This document shows, in pieces, positions 25,385 to 34,181 of a DNA stretch of 64,000 nucleotides. The notes beneath the pieces were generated by a model. It did no database searches. It had not been told where the DNA came from and saw only the letters and a list, made by a program, of their open reading frames with translations. Position numbers and translations under genes: made by a program. Every line of letters begins with the position of its first letter. Position 1 is the first letter of the stretch. This stretch comes from JACJWR01 sp964474045 (GTDB taxonomy: Bacteria; Actinomycetota; Actinomycetes; S36-B12; UBA10799): positions 62,001 through 126,000 of the forward strand of contig CAYYRC010000004.1 of assembly GCA_964474045.1 (NCBI GenBank), given 5' to 3'.

Positions 25385-27061
25385 ATGCCGGAATTCCACT
25401 ACTCCGACCTGCTCCCCCTCGGCGCCACCGAGCCCGAGCACCCCACCGCGTACCGATTGCTCACCACCGACGGGGTGAGCACGGTGGAGGCCGCCGGGCG
25501 TACGTTCTTGCAGGTCGAGCCGGACGTGCTGCGGCTGTTGGCGTTCGAGGCGGTGCACGACATCCAGCACCTGCTGCGCCCAAGCCACCTGGCGCAGCTG
25601 CGACGCATCCTGGACGACCCCGAGGCTTCGGCGAACGACCGCTTCGTGGCCCTGGATCTGCTCAAGAACGCCAACATCGCCGCCGGCGGGGTGCTGCCGA
25701 TGTGCCAGGACACCGGAACGGCGATCGTCATGGGCAAGAAGGGCGGCCAGGTGCTGACCACCGGCCGCGACGAGGAGCACCTTTCCCTGGGCATCTACGA
25801 GGCCTACAACCAGCTGAACCTGCGGTACTCGCAGATGGCGCCGCTGACGATGTGGGAGGAGGTCAACACCGGCACCAACCTGCCCGCCCAGATCGAGCTC
25901 TACGCCGACACCAAGTCCGGCCATGAGGCCGAGTACGAGTTCCTCTTCATGGCCAAGGGTGGCGGCAGCGCCAACAAGTCTTTCCTGTTCCAGGAGACCA
26001 AGGCGGTGCTCAACCCGGAGTCGATGACGACCTTCCTCAACGAGTCGCTGCGCAAGCTGGGCACGGCCGCCTGCCCGCCGTATCACCTGGCTGTCGTCAT
26101 CGGCGGCACGAGCGCCGAGTACGCCCTGAAGACCGCCAAATACGCCTCCGCCCGCTACTACGACACGTTGCCGGCGGAGGGTTCGCGCTGGGGGCACGGG
26201 TTCCGCGACCGCGAGCTGGAGCAGTCGATCCTCGAGCTGACCCGCAGCTTCGGCATCGGGGCGCAGTTCGGCGGCAAGTACTTCTGCCACGACGTGAGGG
26301 TGGTGCGGCTGCCGCGCCACGGTGCCAGCGCACCCATCGCGATCGCGGTGTCGTGCTCGGCTGACCGGCAGGCGTTGGCGAAGATCACCCCCGAGGGCGT
26401 CTTCCTGGAGCAGCTCGAGACCGAGCCGGGTCAGTACCTGCCCGACGTCACCGACGAGCACCTCGACGACGAGGTCGTGCAGATCGACCTGAACCAGCCG
26501 ATGGCCGCAGTGCGCGAGCAGCTGACCAAGCTCCCGGTGAAGACTCGGGTGTCGCTGACGGGCTCGCTGGTGGTGGCGCGCGACATCGCCCACGCGCGGA
26601 TCAAGGCGATGCTCGATCGCGGCGAGCCGATGCCGGACTACCTGCGCGACAACGCCGTGTACTACGCGGGCCCGGCGAAGACTCCCGCGGGCTACGCGTC
26701 CGGCTCCTTCGGCCCCACCACGGCCGGGCGGATGGACGCCTACGTGGACCAGTTCCAGGCCGCCGGCGGCTCGCTCGTGATGCTGGCCAAGGGCAACCGG
26801 TCGAAGGCCGTGACGGACGCCTGCGCCAGGCACGGCGGCTTCTACCTCGGCTCGATCGGCGGACCCGCCGCGCGCCTGGCGCAGGACTGCATCACCAAGG
26901 TCGAGGTGCTCGACTTCGAGGACCTGGGCATGGAGGCGGTCTGGAAGATCGAGGTGCAGGACTTCCCCGCCTTCGTCGTGGTGGACGACAAGGGCAACGA
27001 CTTCTTCGCCGAGACCATGCGCCCGATCGCCACGACGATTCCGGTCGGTCCGCCGAGCTAG
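25385..27061 (+). CDS. fumA: Class I (iron-sulfur) fumarate hydratase
   Basis: TCA-cycle enzyme of 558 aa that interconverts fumarate and malate. It is the single-chain class I type: an N-terminal domain with the cluster cysteine in LPMCQDTGTAIV (C107), further conserved cysteines in GTAACPPYHLAVVIGG and the VSCSAD region, and a C-terminal domain containing YYAGPAKTPAGYASGSFGPT with KGNRSKAV following. The [4Fe-4S] enzyme is oxygen-sensitive; mycobacteria keep class II fumarase at the equivalent locus, so the class differs. It is followed after five bases by the aminotransferase gene. Confidence 0.94.
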   Translation: MPEFHYSDLLPLGATEPEHPTAYRLLTTDGVSTVEAAGRTFLQVEPDVLRLLAFEAVHDIQHLLRPSHLAQLRRILDDPEASANDRFVALDLLKNANIAAGGVLPMCQDTGTAIVMGKKGGQVLTTGRDEEHLSLGIYEAYNQLNLRYSQMAPLTMWEEVNTGTNLPAQIELYADTKSGHEAEYEFLFMAKGGGSANKSFLFQETKAVLNPESMTTFLNESLRKLGTAACPPYHLAVVIGGTSAEYALKTAKYASARYYDTLPAEGSRWGHGFRDRELEQSILELTRSFGIGAQFGGKYFCHDVRVVRLPRHGASAPIAIAVSCSADRQALAKITPEGVFLEQLETEPGQYLPDVTDEHLDDEVVQIDLNQPMAAVREQLTKLPVKTRVSLTGSLVVARDIAHARIKAMLDRGEPMPDYLRDNAVYYAGPAKTPAGYASGSFGPTTAGRMDAYVDQFQAAGGSLVMLAKGNRSKAVTDACARHGGFYLGSIGGPAARLAQDCITKVEVLDFEDLGMEAVWKIEVQDFPAFVVVDDKGNDFFAETMRPIATTIPVGPPS

Positions 27062-27066
27062 CAGTC

Positions 27067-28851
27067 ATGAACACCGACCAGGACACCGTGCGCGGCGACT
27101 TGCCGGCACCGTCGCAGCACCTGCCCAGCTCGCCCTTGATCGACCTGGTCCGGAGTTCGGTCATCGGCGACGGCGAGGTCATGGACACCCCCTATGGGCC
27201 CCGGCGCATCACCTACGCGGACTACACCGCGTCTGGCCGTGGCCTGACTTTCATCGAGGACTTCATCCTTGCGGAGGTGCTTCCCCGGTACGCGAACACT
27301 CACACGGAGTCCTCCGGGACCGGGCTGCAGACCACACGACTGCGCGAGGACGCGCGCGGGATAATCCACGACGGCCTCAACGCCGACGACGACGTCGCGG
27401 TGATCTTCGCCGGGTCCGGGACAACGGGAGCGATCGACCGCCTCATCGGCATCCTCAACCTGCGCATCCCGGCCGACCTGGACGCGCGCTACCGGCTTCG
27501 CGAGCAGATTCCGCCCTCGCAGCGACCGGTGGTGTTCATCGGACCTTTCGAGCACCACAGCAACGAGTTGCCGTGGCGGGAGTCGATCGCCGACGTGGTC
27601 ACGATCCCGGAGGACCTCGACGGCCATGTCGACATCGCCGAGCTACGCCGAGCGCTCGAGCGCTACGCCGACCGACCCCTGAAGATCGGCTCCTTCTCCG
27701 CCGCCAGCAACGTCACCGGCATCATCACCGACACCTGCGCGATCGCGTCGCTGCTGCACGAGCACGGGGCCCTGTCGTGCTGGGACTATGCCGCCGCCGC
27801 GCCCTATGTGGACATCGACATGAACCCGGTGTGCGAAGAGCATCCGGATCCGCACAAGGACGTGGTGGTCCTCAGCCCGCACAAATTCGTCGGTGGCCCA
27901 GGCACGCCGGGGGTGTTGGCCATCCGGCGCGAGCTGGTAACAAACTCGGTGCCCGATGTCGTGGGCGGCGGGACCGTTGCCTTCGTGGCCCCGAACGGGC
28001 ACAGCTACCTCGACGATCCCGAGCACCGCGAAGAGGCCGGCACGCCCGCGATCGTCGAATCGATCCGCGCCGGACTGGTTTTCAAGCTCAAGGCAAGCGT
28101 GGGGCCCGCCGTCATCCGCGCCCATGAGGACGACCTGGTGCGCCGGGCCATCAGCGCCTGGCAGCGCCACCCCGCCATCGGCATCCTGGGCAATACCGAA
28201 GCTGAGCGGCTGTCGATCGTGTCGTTCACCATCAAGCGTCCCGGCAGTGGCGGCCGCTACCTGCACCACAATCTCGTGGTCGCCATCCTCAACGACCTGT
28301 TCGGCATCCAGGCCCGCGGTGGGTGCTCCTGCGCCGGACCCTACGGACATCGCCTGCTGGGCATTTCCGAGCAGGTCTCGGAGGACTACCAGCAACAGAT
28401 CCTGGCCGGCTGCGAGGGCATCAAGCCGGGATGGGTGCGGGTGAACTTCAACTACTTCATCTCTGAGGAGGTGTTCGCCTACATCGTCCGAGCAGTGGAG
28501 TTGATCGCCGACCACGGCGCGCGGCTGCTGGCCGACTACATGTTCGACATCCAGACCGGGCTGTGGCGCCACCGGGGCGGCGCGATCGAGCCGCCCTTGC
28601 GCCTGAGCCAGGTGGAGTTCGCCGCCGCCGGGATGATCTACCCGCACCACCACCGGACTGCCGGGGAGTCCGCGTTGGCGGGCTACCTGGCTGATGCCGA
28701 GGCCGCGCTCATGGCTCGGCCGCTGCCGACGACGGATGAGCTGATCCGCGACGAAGCCGATGCTGAGGGCCTGATCGCCACGCCGGTCGAGCACCTGCGC
28801 TGGTTCGACCTGACCCGCGAGTGCCTACGGGCCGACGGCCCGGCCAGCTGA
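27067..28851 (+). CDS. Class V aminotransferase / cysteine desulfurase-like, with long C-terminal extension
   Basis: PLP enzyme of 594 aa. The fold-type I core shows FAGSGTTGAIDRLIG near the phosphate site, WDYAAAAPYVDID and the PLP lysine in SPHKFVGGPGTPG (Lys273). RGGCSCAGPYGHRLLGI has a Cys pair (420, 422) on the flexible loop used by cysteine desulfurases. The protein is about 180 residues longer than SufS/CsdA; the C-terminal third is not recognisable. The ATG at 27067 is five bases behind the fumarase stop with no ribosome binding site, suggesting re-initiation. It could be a desulfurase, lyase or aminotransferase; no Suf genes are near. Confidence 0.8.
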   Translation: MNTDQDTVRGDLPAPSQHLPSSPLIDLVRSSVIGDGEVMDTPYGPRRITYADYTASGRGLTFIEDFILAEVLPRYANTHTESSGTGLQTTRLREDARGIIHDGLNADDDVAVIFAGSGTTGAIDRLIGILNLRIPADLDARYRLREQIPPSQRPVVFIGPFEHHSNELPWRESIADVVTIPEDLDGHVDIAELRRALERYADRPLKIGSFSAASNVTGIITDTCAIASLLHEHGALSCWDYAAAAPYVDIDMNPVCEEHPDPHKDVVVLSPHKFVGGPGTPGVLAIRRELVTNSVPDVVGGGTVAFVAPNGHSYLDDPEHREEAGTPAIVESIRAGLVFKLKASVGPAVIRAHEDDLVRRAISAWQRHPAIGILGNTEAERLSIVSFTIKRPGSGGRYLHHNLVVAILNDLFGIQARGGCSCAGPYGHRLLGISEQVSEDYQQQILAGCEGIKPGWVRVNFNYFISEEVFAYIVRAVELIADHGARLLADYMFDIQTGLWRHRGGAIEPPLRLSQVEFAAAGMIYPHHHRTAGESALAGYLADAEAALMARPLPTTDELIRDEADAEGLIATPVEHLRWFDLTRECLRADGPAS

Positions 28852-28859
28852 GGCGGCGG

Positions 28860-30293
28860 TCAGACCGTCGCGTCGCCCAGCATGTCGGTCACGAGAGCGG
28901 CGACGGCCGAGCGCTCAGACCGCGTCAGCGTCACATGGGCGAACAGGGGGTGGCCCTTGAGCCGCTCGACGACCGCCACCACCCCGTCGTGCCGGCCCAC
29001 TCGCAGGTTGTCGCGCTGGGCGACATCGTGGGTGAGCACCACCCTGGAGTCGCGGCCGATCCGAGACAGCACGGTCAGCAGCACGTTGCGCTCCAGCGAC
29101 TGGGCCTCATCGACGATGACGAACGAGTCGTGCAGGCTGCGGCCACGGATGTGCGTGAGCGGCAGCACCTCGATCATCCCCCGGTCGACGACCTCGTCGA
29201 TCACCGCCTGTGACGTGACAGCGCCCAAGGTGTCGAACACGGCTTGCGCCCAGGGGTTCATCTTGTCGCCCTCGGAGCCCGGCAGGTAACCGAGCTCCTG
29301 ACCTCCCACCGCATAGAGGGGACGGAACACCACAATGCGGCGGTGCTCCTTGCGCTCAAGCACCATCTCGAGCCCGGCACACAGGGCAAGGGCCGACTTG
29401 CCAGTGCCGGCGTTGCCGCCGAGCGACACGATCCCCACCGAGGGGTCGAGCAAGAGCTCCAGCGCGACGCGCTGCTCGGCTGAGCGGCCCCGCACGCCGA
29501 ACGCCTCGCGGTCCCCGCGCACGAGCTTGACCCGCTTGCCCGGGGTCACCAGAGCCAGCGCGCTGCCCCGGTCGGAGTGCAGCACGAGGCCCGTGTGGCA
29601 CGGCAGATCCTGTGCTTCGCCGAGGTCGATGACGCCCTCGTGGTACAGGTCGTCGATGGCGTCGGGCTCCACCCGCAACTCGTCCATGCCCGTCCACCCT
29701 GAGGACACAGCGAGCTCGGCGCGGTACTCGTCAGCGGCGATGCCCATCACGGATGCCTTGACTCGCATCGGGAGGTCCTTGCTGACCACGACTACTTCGG
29801 CGCCCTCCGCTGCGAGGTTGGCTGCAACCGCCAGGATGCGCACGTCGTTGCCCCCGTGGCGAAGCCCATCGGGAAGCGCAGTGGGATCGGCGTGGTTGAG
29901 CTCGACGCACAGCCGGCCGCCGGCCGGCAGCGGGACGGGGTCGTGCAGCGCACCGTGCTCGATGCGCAGGTCGTCGAGGAGTCGCAGCGCGGTCCTGGCG
30001 AAGTAGCCAAGTTCCGGATGCGTGCGCTTGGCCTCCAGCTCACCGATCACGACCACCGGCAACACCACGTCGTGCTCGTCGAAGCGCAGCAAGGCATGCG
30101 GATCAGAGAGCAGGACCGACGTATCCAGCACGTAGGTGCGCACCCCGGTTCGCGAAGCGGCCGCAGCTGACTTATCGGCCGCCGCCCGCTGACGCCGAGC
30201 GCCGCGCCCGGAGCGCAGATCCACGTGCGCGGCAGATCCGGCATCGGGGCCTGCCTGCGCCTGGGTCGCCTGATCGTTGAGGGTTTCGCGCAC
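28860..30293 (-). CDS. phoH2: PhoH2-type protein: PIN ribonuclease domain fused to PhoH ATPase
   Basis: Fusion of 477 aa typical of actinobacteria. The PIN domain (about 50-190) begins TYVLDTSVLLSDPHALLRFD and has acidic residues in GELEAK and GNDVRIL for metal binding. The PhoH part has Walker A in GGNAGTGKSALALC and Walker B in FVIVDEAQSL. Mycobacterial PhoH2 is an RNA helicase-ribonuclease that unwinds and cleaves RNA; a similar role in RNA turnover is expected. Start GTG 30293 is behind AGGAGG. The 40 residues before the PIN domain are Ala/Arg-rich. It is convergent with the aminotransferase gene. Confidence 0.9.
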   Translation of the reverse strand: MRETLNDQATQAQAGPDAGSAAHVDLRSGRGARRQRAAADKSAAAASRTGVRTYVLDTSVLLSDPHALLRFDEHDVVLPVVVIGELEAKRTHPELGYFARTALRLLDDLRIEHGALHDPVPLPAGGRLCVELNHADPTALPDGLRHGGNDVRILAVAANLAAEGAEVVVVSKDLPMRVKASVMGIAADEYRAELAVSSGWTGMDELRVEPDAIDDLYHEGVIDLGEAQDLPCHTGLVLHSDRGSALALVTPGKRVKLVRGDREAFGVRGRSAEQRVALELLLDPSVGIVSLGGNAGTGKSALALCAGLEMVLERKEHRRIVVFRPLYAVGGQELGYLPGSEGDKMNPWAQAVFDTLGAVTSQAVIDEVVDRGMIEVLPLTHIRGRSLHDSFVIVDEAQSLERNVLLTVLSRIGRDSRVVLTHDVAQRDNLRVGRHDGVVAVVERLKGHPLFAHVTLTRSERSAVAALVTDMLGDATV

Positions 30294-30438
30294 GGCGCCT
30301 CCTGGTGGGACTGACGTTCCCGGCCCGCGTTGCTGGTTTGCGGCTCGTTCCGAAAGTAGCGCCGCCGCGTGGAGTCACCGAGGCTGACACGCCGCCGGGA
30401 GTCGGCTCGGCCCGAACAGGCGAGCCACCCAGGTACAC

Positions 30439-31209
30439 CTAGGCGCCGAAGCGGCGCTGGCGCAGCGAGTACGACCGCATCGCCCGGAGGAAGTCGACCT
30501 TGCGGAAGTCGGGCCAGTAGGCCTCGCAGAAGTAGAACTCGGAATGCGCGCTCTGCCAGAGCAGGAAGCCGGACAGCCGCTGCTCACCCGAGGTGCGGAT
30601 CACCAGGTCCGGGTCGGGTTGGCCGCGGGTGTACAGGTGCGCGGCGATGTGCTCGACGTCCAGGGCGTTGGCCAGGTCGTCCAAGCTGGTGCCCAGTTGG
30701 TGCTGCTCGGCGAGGAGCGACCGCACGGCGTCTACGACTTCGCGCCGGCCACCGTAGCCGACCGCGACGTTCACCATGAGTCCGTCACTGCCACGGGTGC
30801 TCGACTCAGCCTCCTTCAGGACCTCCGCCGTGTGCGCCGGCAGCAGATCGAGCGCGCCAACCGGATGCACTCGCCACCGGCCGGACGATGCGAGATCGGT
30901 CACTGTCGCCTCGATGATGCGCAGCAGCGGCTCCAGCTCGCCGGCCGAGCGCTCCAGGTTGTCGGTGGACAACAGCCACAGCGTCACGAGCTCGACATGG
31001 GCCTCCTCGCACCAACCCAGGAACTCGGCGATCTTGGCCGCCCCAGCCCGATGACCTTGCTCCGAGCCGGTGCCCTGCTCGCTGGCCCAGCGTCGGTTGC
31101 CGTCCAGGATCACCCCGACATGACGCGGACGCTCGTGCTCGGGCACGTGCTCGAGCTCTCGCATCAACTGGCGGGCGTACATGTCGTAGACCACGTCCCG
31201 CACGCCCAC
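30439..31209 (-). CDS. Short-chain cis-prenyltransferase (UppS family)
   Basis: Z-type isoprenyl diphosphate synthase of 256 aa. The first motif HVGVILDGNRRWASEQG contains the catalytic Asp36 and the DGNRRW box; the conserved RTSGEQRLSGFLLWQSA and EFYFCEAYWPDF blocks close the active site. Length and neighbourhood (phoH2 beside it) resemble the mycobacterial omega,E,Z-farnesyl diphosphate synthase rather than the decaprenyl synthase, so it may supply the primer for polyprenyl carriers. The start at GTG 31209 is five bases behind a perfect GGAGGTGA; ORF extensions upstream ignore that site. Confidence 0.88.
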   Translation of the reverse strand: MGVRDVVYDMYARQLMRELEHVPEHERPRHVGVILDGNRRWASEQGTGSEQGHRAGAAKIAEFLGWCEEAHVELVTLWLLSTDNLERSAGELEPLLRIIEATVTDLASSGRWRVHPVGALDLLPAHTAEVLKEAESSTRGSDGLMVNVAVGYGGRREVVDAVRSLLAEQHQLGTSLDDLANALDVEHIAAHLYTRGQPDPDLVIRTSGEQRLSGFLLWQSAHSEFYFCEAYWPDFRKVDFLRAMRSYSLRQRRFGA

Positions 31210-31342
31210 GTTGCTCACCTCCAGCCATCGGCAGCAGCCGGGGTGGGACGGCACGCGGGCCATCGCCGACCACCGCTGCGGCGCTGCGCCATACTCTGCC
31301 ACACGCAGGCGACTGGGAGTCACCCTCGCGGCATAGCCTTGA

Positions 31343-31380
31343 CCGGCGCCCCCGCCACAACCCGGCGCCCCCGCTACAAC
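31343..31380. repeat. Tandem 19-base direct repeat
   Basis: Two adjacent copies of a 19-base unit (CCGGCGCCCCCGCYACAAC; 31343-31361 and 31362-31380) differ at one base. They lie between the cis-prenyltransferase start and the 3' end of the unknown gene at 31374, overlapping its last codons. Possible operator or replication slip; nothing else supports a function. Confidence 0.7.
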
Positions 31381-32027
31381 GCGGACCGTGGCACCTCCGC
31401 GGAGTCAGGCTCTGCGTAGGCGATGCCGATGGCGCCGGCCTGGGCGAGGAGGAGCCGCAGGAACGCGAGCAGCTCGGGCGCCGTGAGCGTGGCCCGCAGA
31501 CCCTGGCCGCTATCTCCCCAGGCATCCAGCACCGCGCGCTCGCGCAACTTCCATCGGCCGGTCCCGCGCTCGTCGGTGGCGACCCACACCTTGGACGTGC
31601 GGAGCGAGCAGCGCAGCTCCGCCAGGCGGGCGGGGTCGTCCGGGTCACGCCGGCGGAACGAGAGGAGCGAGCGCTCCCGCGGCAGGTAGCGCATGAGCTC
31701 CGCCCACGTCTGATCCGGCGGCAGTCCCCGCTCGCCCGCCCAGGCCCGGACGCCGGCCTCCATGGAACTCGGGGGGAAGCGATCGTCCGGATCCTCCCAG
31801 ACCACGCCGAGACCGTCGTCGGCCACCGGACCTGATGCCTCGGCGGCCCGTCCCAGCCGATTGGCCAGCGTCGCCAGGAAGTACCCGCAGCGCTCTCCCA
31901 CGACACCGAACGGCTGACCGTCGCAGAGCAGCCGAAGGGTCATCTCGTAGGGGACGTCGTCCCGGTCCAGGACAGCTTCCGGGATGACAGCCAGCACACG
32001 CCCATCCACGCAGGTCACATCAGCCAC
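31374..32027 (-). CDS. Conserved-looking hypothetical protein
   Basis: A soluble protein of 217 aa that I do not recognise. It is acidic in the first half, has no signal peptide or membrane segment, and contains several Trp/Arg-rich patches (VRAWAGERGLPP, LMRYLPRERSLLSFRRRDPDD) and a hydrophobic helix near the C-terminus (LLAFLRLLLAQAGAIGIAYA). Codon use is like its neighbours, with strong third-position G/C, which supports it being real. The start is GTG 32027, six bases behind a TAGCCT -10 element. It runs alone, divergent from the DinB-like gene. Confidence 0.65.
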   Translation of the reverse strand: MADVTCVDGRVLAVIPEAVLDRDDVPYEMTLRLLCDGQPFGVVGERCGYFLATLANRLGRAAEASGPVADDGLGVVWEDPDDRFPPSSMEAGVRAWAGERGLPPDQTWAELMRYLPRERSLLSFRRRDPDDPARLAELRCSLRTSKVWVATDERGTGRWKLRERAVLDAWGDSGQGLRATLTAPELLAFLRLLLAQAGAIGIAYAEPDSAEVPRSAL

Positions 32028-32033
32028 ACGGCA

Positions 32034-32039
32034 AGGCTA
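32034..32039 (-). promoter_or_regulatory. -10 element for a leaderless hypothetical gene
   Basis: TAGCCT on the minus strand with a 6-base spacer to GTG 32027; no ribosome binding site. It supports expression of the unknown gene at 31374-32027. Confidence 0.45.
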
Positions 32040-32149
32040 CGGCGCTCTGGCATGGTCAGGGGGCGTGTCGGCCCAAGGGCGTTCCCCGCGCTGCAGCGGC
32101 GCCCCCCTTGGGCCAGACTCAACCGCAGCAACCGCCACGAGGAGCCGCG

Positions 32150-32761
32150 ATGACCGCCACAGCACCATCCGACCCGCCAGCCGACGACGCGGCCGCCGAT
32201 GCCCTTCCCGAGGGCGGCCAACCCTGGTCGATGCGGCTCCTGGCCGACGGCTTCGACCGCGTGGCCGAGGCGCTGCCGAGCACAGTCGACAGCCTCGAAC
32301 CGGCATCGATCCTCTGGCGGCCCAGCCCCGCGGCCAACTCGATCGGGTGGCTGCTGTGGCACCTGGCCCGTGTTGAGGACGACCACCTCACCGGCGTTGC
32401 CGCCGCCACCGGCGTGGACGTTACCGGGGCGCAGGTCTGGCTCTCCGAGGGCTGGTCGGACCGCTTCGGGCTGCCCTACCCGGAACGGAGCATCGGCTAC
32501 GGCCAAACGGCGCAGGAGGTCGGGGCCTTCGACGTCGCTGACGCTGACCTGCTGCTGGGCTACTACGCCGCGGTCCACCGGCGGACGCGGGAAATCCTCG
32601 CCTCGCTGTCCGAGGCCCACCTGGCCGCCGTGGTGGACGAGCGGTGGGATCCGCCCGTGACCGCGGCTGTGCGCCTCGTGTCGGTACTCAACGACATCAC
32701 GGCGCACTACGGGCAGGTCGCCTATCTGCGCGGTCTGGTCGACCAGCGGTCGGCGCAGTAG
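32150..32761 (+). CDS. DinB-superfamily protein (DUF664, putative mycothiol transferase)
   Basis: Four-helix-bundle protein of 203 aa. The metal-binding histidines are in GWLLWHLARVEDDHL and ITAHYGQVAYLRG, the spacing used by the DinB/YfiT superfamily; the RPSPAANSIGWLLWH block is typical of DUF664. Actinobacterial members include mycothiol-dependent S-transferases and maleylpyruvate isomerases, so a thiol-transfer role is inferred. The start is ATG 32150 behind GAGGAG; an earlier TTG in the same frame is unlikely. The alkD-like gene follows after 16 bases. Confidence 0.82.
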   Translation: MTATAPSDPPADDAAADALPEGGQPWSMRLLADGFDRVAEALPSTVDSLEPASILWRPSPAANSIGWLLWHLARVEDDHLTGVAAATGVDVTGAQVWLSEGWSDRFGLPYPERSIGYGQTAQEVGAFDVADADLLLGYYAAVHRRTREILASLSEAHLAAVVDERWDPPVTAAVRLVSVLNDITAHYGQVAYLRGLVDQRSAQ

Positions 32762-32777
32762 CACCGGCGAGCTGCAG

Positions 32778-33476
32778 ATGACCGACGGCCGGGAGTGGCC
32801 GGACGCACCGGTCGTTGCTTTGGTGCCGCTCCTGCGGGCCACCGCCGACCCTGCCCGGGCGCAGGCGATGGCCGACTACTTCAAGCGCGAGCCGTTCCTG
32901 GGCGTCGGGGTGCCCGCACGGCGGGCGGCGCAGAGGACCGCCTGGAAGACGCTGCCCACGCCCACGTCCAGCGAGCTGTGCGCGGCCGAGCGGCTGCTGC
33001 GGAGGGAGCCGGAGCGGGAGTTCCAGCTAGCGGGAATCGAGCTGCTGGGACGCTGGCACCGGGTGCTGGAGCCCGCACGGCTGGACATCGACGTGCGCGA
33101 GTCCCTGCTCTGCCGCCCGTGGTGGGACACGGTGGACTCGCTCAACTCCTTCGTCGTGAACCCGATGGTGCGGGACCACCCGATGCTGGTCGATGTGATG
33201 TGGCAGTGGAACGGCACCGACGACCAGTGGTTGATACGGGCCTCCATCCAGCACCAGCGCGGCAGCAAGTCCGATACCGACCTGGACCTGCTGTTCGCCC
33301 TGTCAGAGCGGCATACAGCAGACCGGCGATTCTGGGTGGCGAAGGCGATCGGCTGGGCCCTGCGCGACGCGACCGGGGTCGACGCCGACGCGGTCCAGAC
33401 CTTCGTCGACGCCCACCCCGAGCTCACGCCGGTCGCGCGGCGCGAGGCGATGCGCGGCATCGCCCGCGCCCGTTAG
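32778..33476 (+). CDS. alkD: DNA alkylation repair protein (AlkD-like glycosylase)
   Basis: HEAT-repeat DNA glycosylase of 232 aa that removes bulky or positively charged alkylated purines. The AlkD signature is visible: YFKREPFLGVGVPARR near the N-terminus, FQLAGIELLGRW in the middle and the catalytic CRPWWDTVDSLNSFVVNP (Trp/Asp). The start is ATG 32778, 16 bases after the DinB-like gene, so the two form an operon possibly devoted to alkylation or electrophile damage. Its 3' end overlaps the convergent unknown gene by four bases. Confidence 0.9.
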   Translation: MTDGREWPDAPVVALVPLLRATADPARAQAMADYFKREPFLGVGVPARRAAQRTAWKTLPTPTSSELCAAERLLRREPEREFQLAGIELLGRWHRVLEPARLDIDVRESLLCRPWWDTVDSLNSFVVNPMVRDHPMLVDVMWQWNGTDDQWLIRASIQHQRGSKSDTDLDLLFALSERHTADRRFWVAKAIGWALRDATGVDADAVQTFVDAHPELTPVARREAMRGIARAR

Positions 33477-34045
33477 GCCGGACCCTCGCGGCGAACGCGG
33501 TCGACGTCGTCGAGCGCGGTGCGCAGCGAGGCGATCCACTCCTGCTCGTTCTGGCCGACCAGCCTGACACACCATGCCAGCGCCTCCGCGCGCGAGCGCG
33601 CTACGCCAGCATCGACGAGGGTGTCGAGCACCTGTCGCTCCGGCTGGCGCAGTCGCGTCATGGCCGGGGCTGCCAGGTTGGTGAACAGGTAGACGTTGTC
33701 GTCGACCTTCACTCCCCACGACACCTTGCGGGCGAACTTGCGTTCCGCTTCCCGGGCAATCTCGATGCGGGCGTCCCGGGTGTCGTTGCGGAACCGGCTG
33801 GCGCGGCCTTCGGCTGCCGCCGCCGCATCGTCAGCGGCCGGGGCATCGATGGCGCCGACGATGACGACCTCGTCGCGGTCGATGGTGACCGTGGGCTCGC
33901 CGACGAACCAGTCGTCAGGCAAGCGCCCGACGAGCCAGCCGACGACCTCTGCGGACGACACCGTGGGCGGCTCTTCTGATCGGCCTCGGCCCCTCGGGCC
34001 TCCTCCTCGGTGACCCGGTCCAAATCGTGGTCCATGCGGACTCAT
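33473..34045 (-). CDS. Hypothetical protein with Gly/Arg-rich N-terminus
   Basis: A 190-aa soluble protein without a family I can name. Residues 1-28 are Gly, Arg and Pro rich; the rest is a mixed fold. It begins VVGWLVGRLPDDWFVGEPTV, followed by TIDRDEVVIVG, then an Ala-rich acidic linker and a basic helical region (ARIEIAREAERKFARKVSWG) ending near RSRAEALAWCVRLVG. The last part looks like a small DNA- or protein-binding helical unit. The start at ATG 34045 has an excellent AAAGGAG ribosome binding site. It is divergent from the GT2 gene; the AT-rich 34046-34110 stretch probably holds the promoter. Confidence 0.75.
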   Translation of the reverse strand: MSPHGPRFGPGHRGGGPRGRGRSEEPPTVSSAEVVGWLVGRLPDDWFVGEPTVTIDRDEVVIVGAIDAPAADDAAAAAEGRASRFRNDTRDARIEIAREAERKFARKVSWGVKVDDNVYLFTNLAAPAMTRLRQPERQVLDTLVDAGVARSRAEALAWCVRLVGQNEQEWIASLRTALDDVDRVRREGPA

Positions 34046-34181
34046 GTCTCTCTCCTTTGGGTTCTGATTACTTGATTACGGTCTTGCAACCATTACAACT
34101 CGATGGTCCCGGACTCTATTCCCAGCCTTCTCACAGGTTCGCCTCAGGCAGTCCACAGAGCGCGGGGCGAGAGTTGAGGCC
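34046..34181. promoter_or_regulatory. AT-rich divergent promoter region
   Basis: Between the hypothetical gene (minus) and the GT2 gene (plus). The segment 34060-34125 is unusually AT-rich for this window and contains TTGCAA and repeated TAATCA elements on the minus strand that could serve as -35 and -10 boxes; no exact assignment is possible. Nothing else is seen. Confidence 0.35.

Noticed and set aside
25247..26833. A 528-codon open frame antisense to the fumarase gene
   Set aside because: The plus strand codes for a clear class I fumarase over the same bases; the antisense reading is Arg/His/Gly-rich low complexity, as high-G+C codon bias produces.
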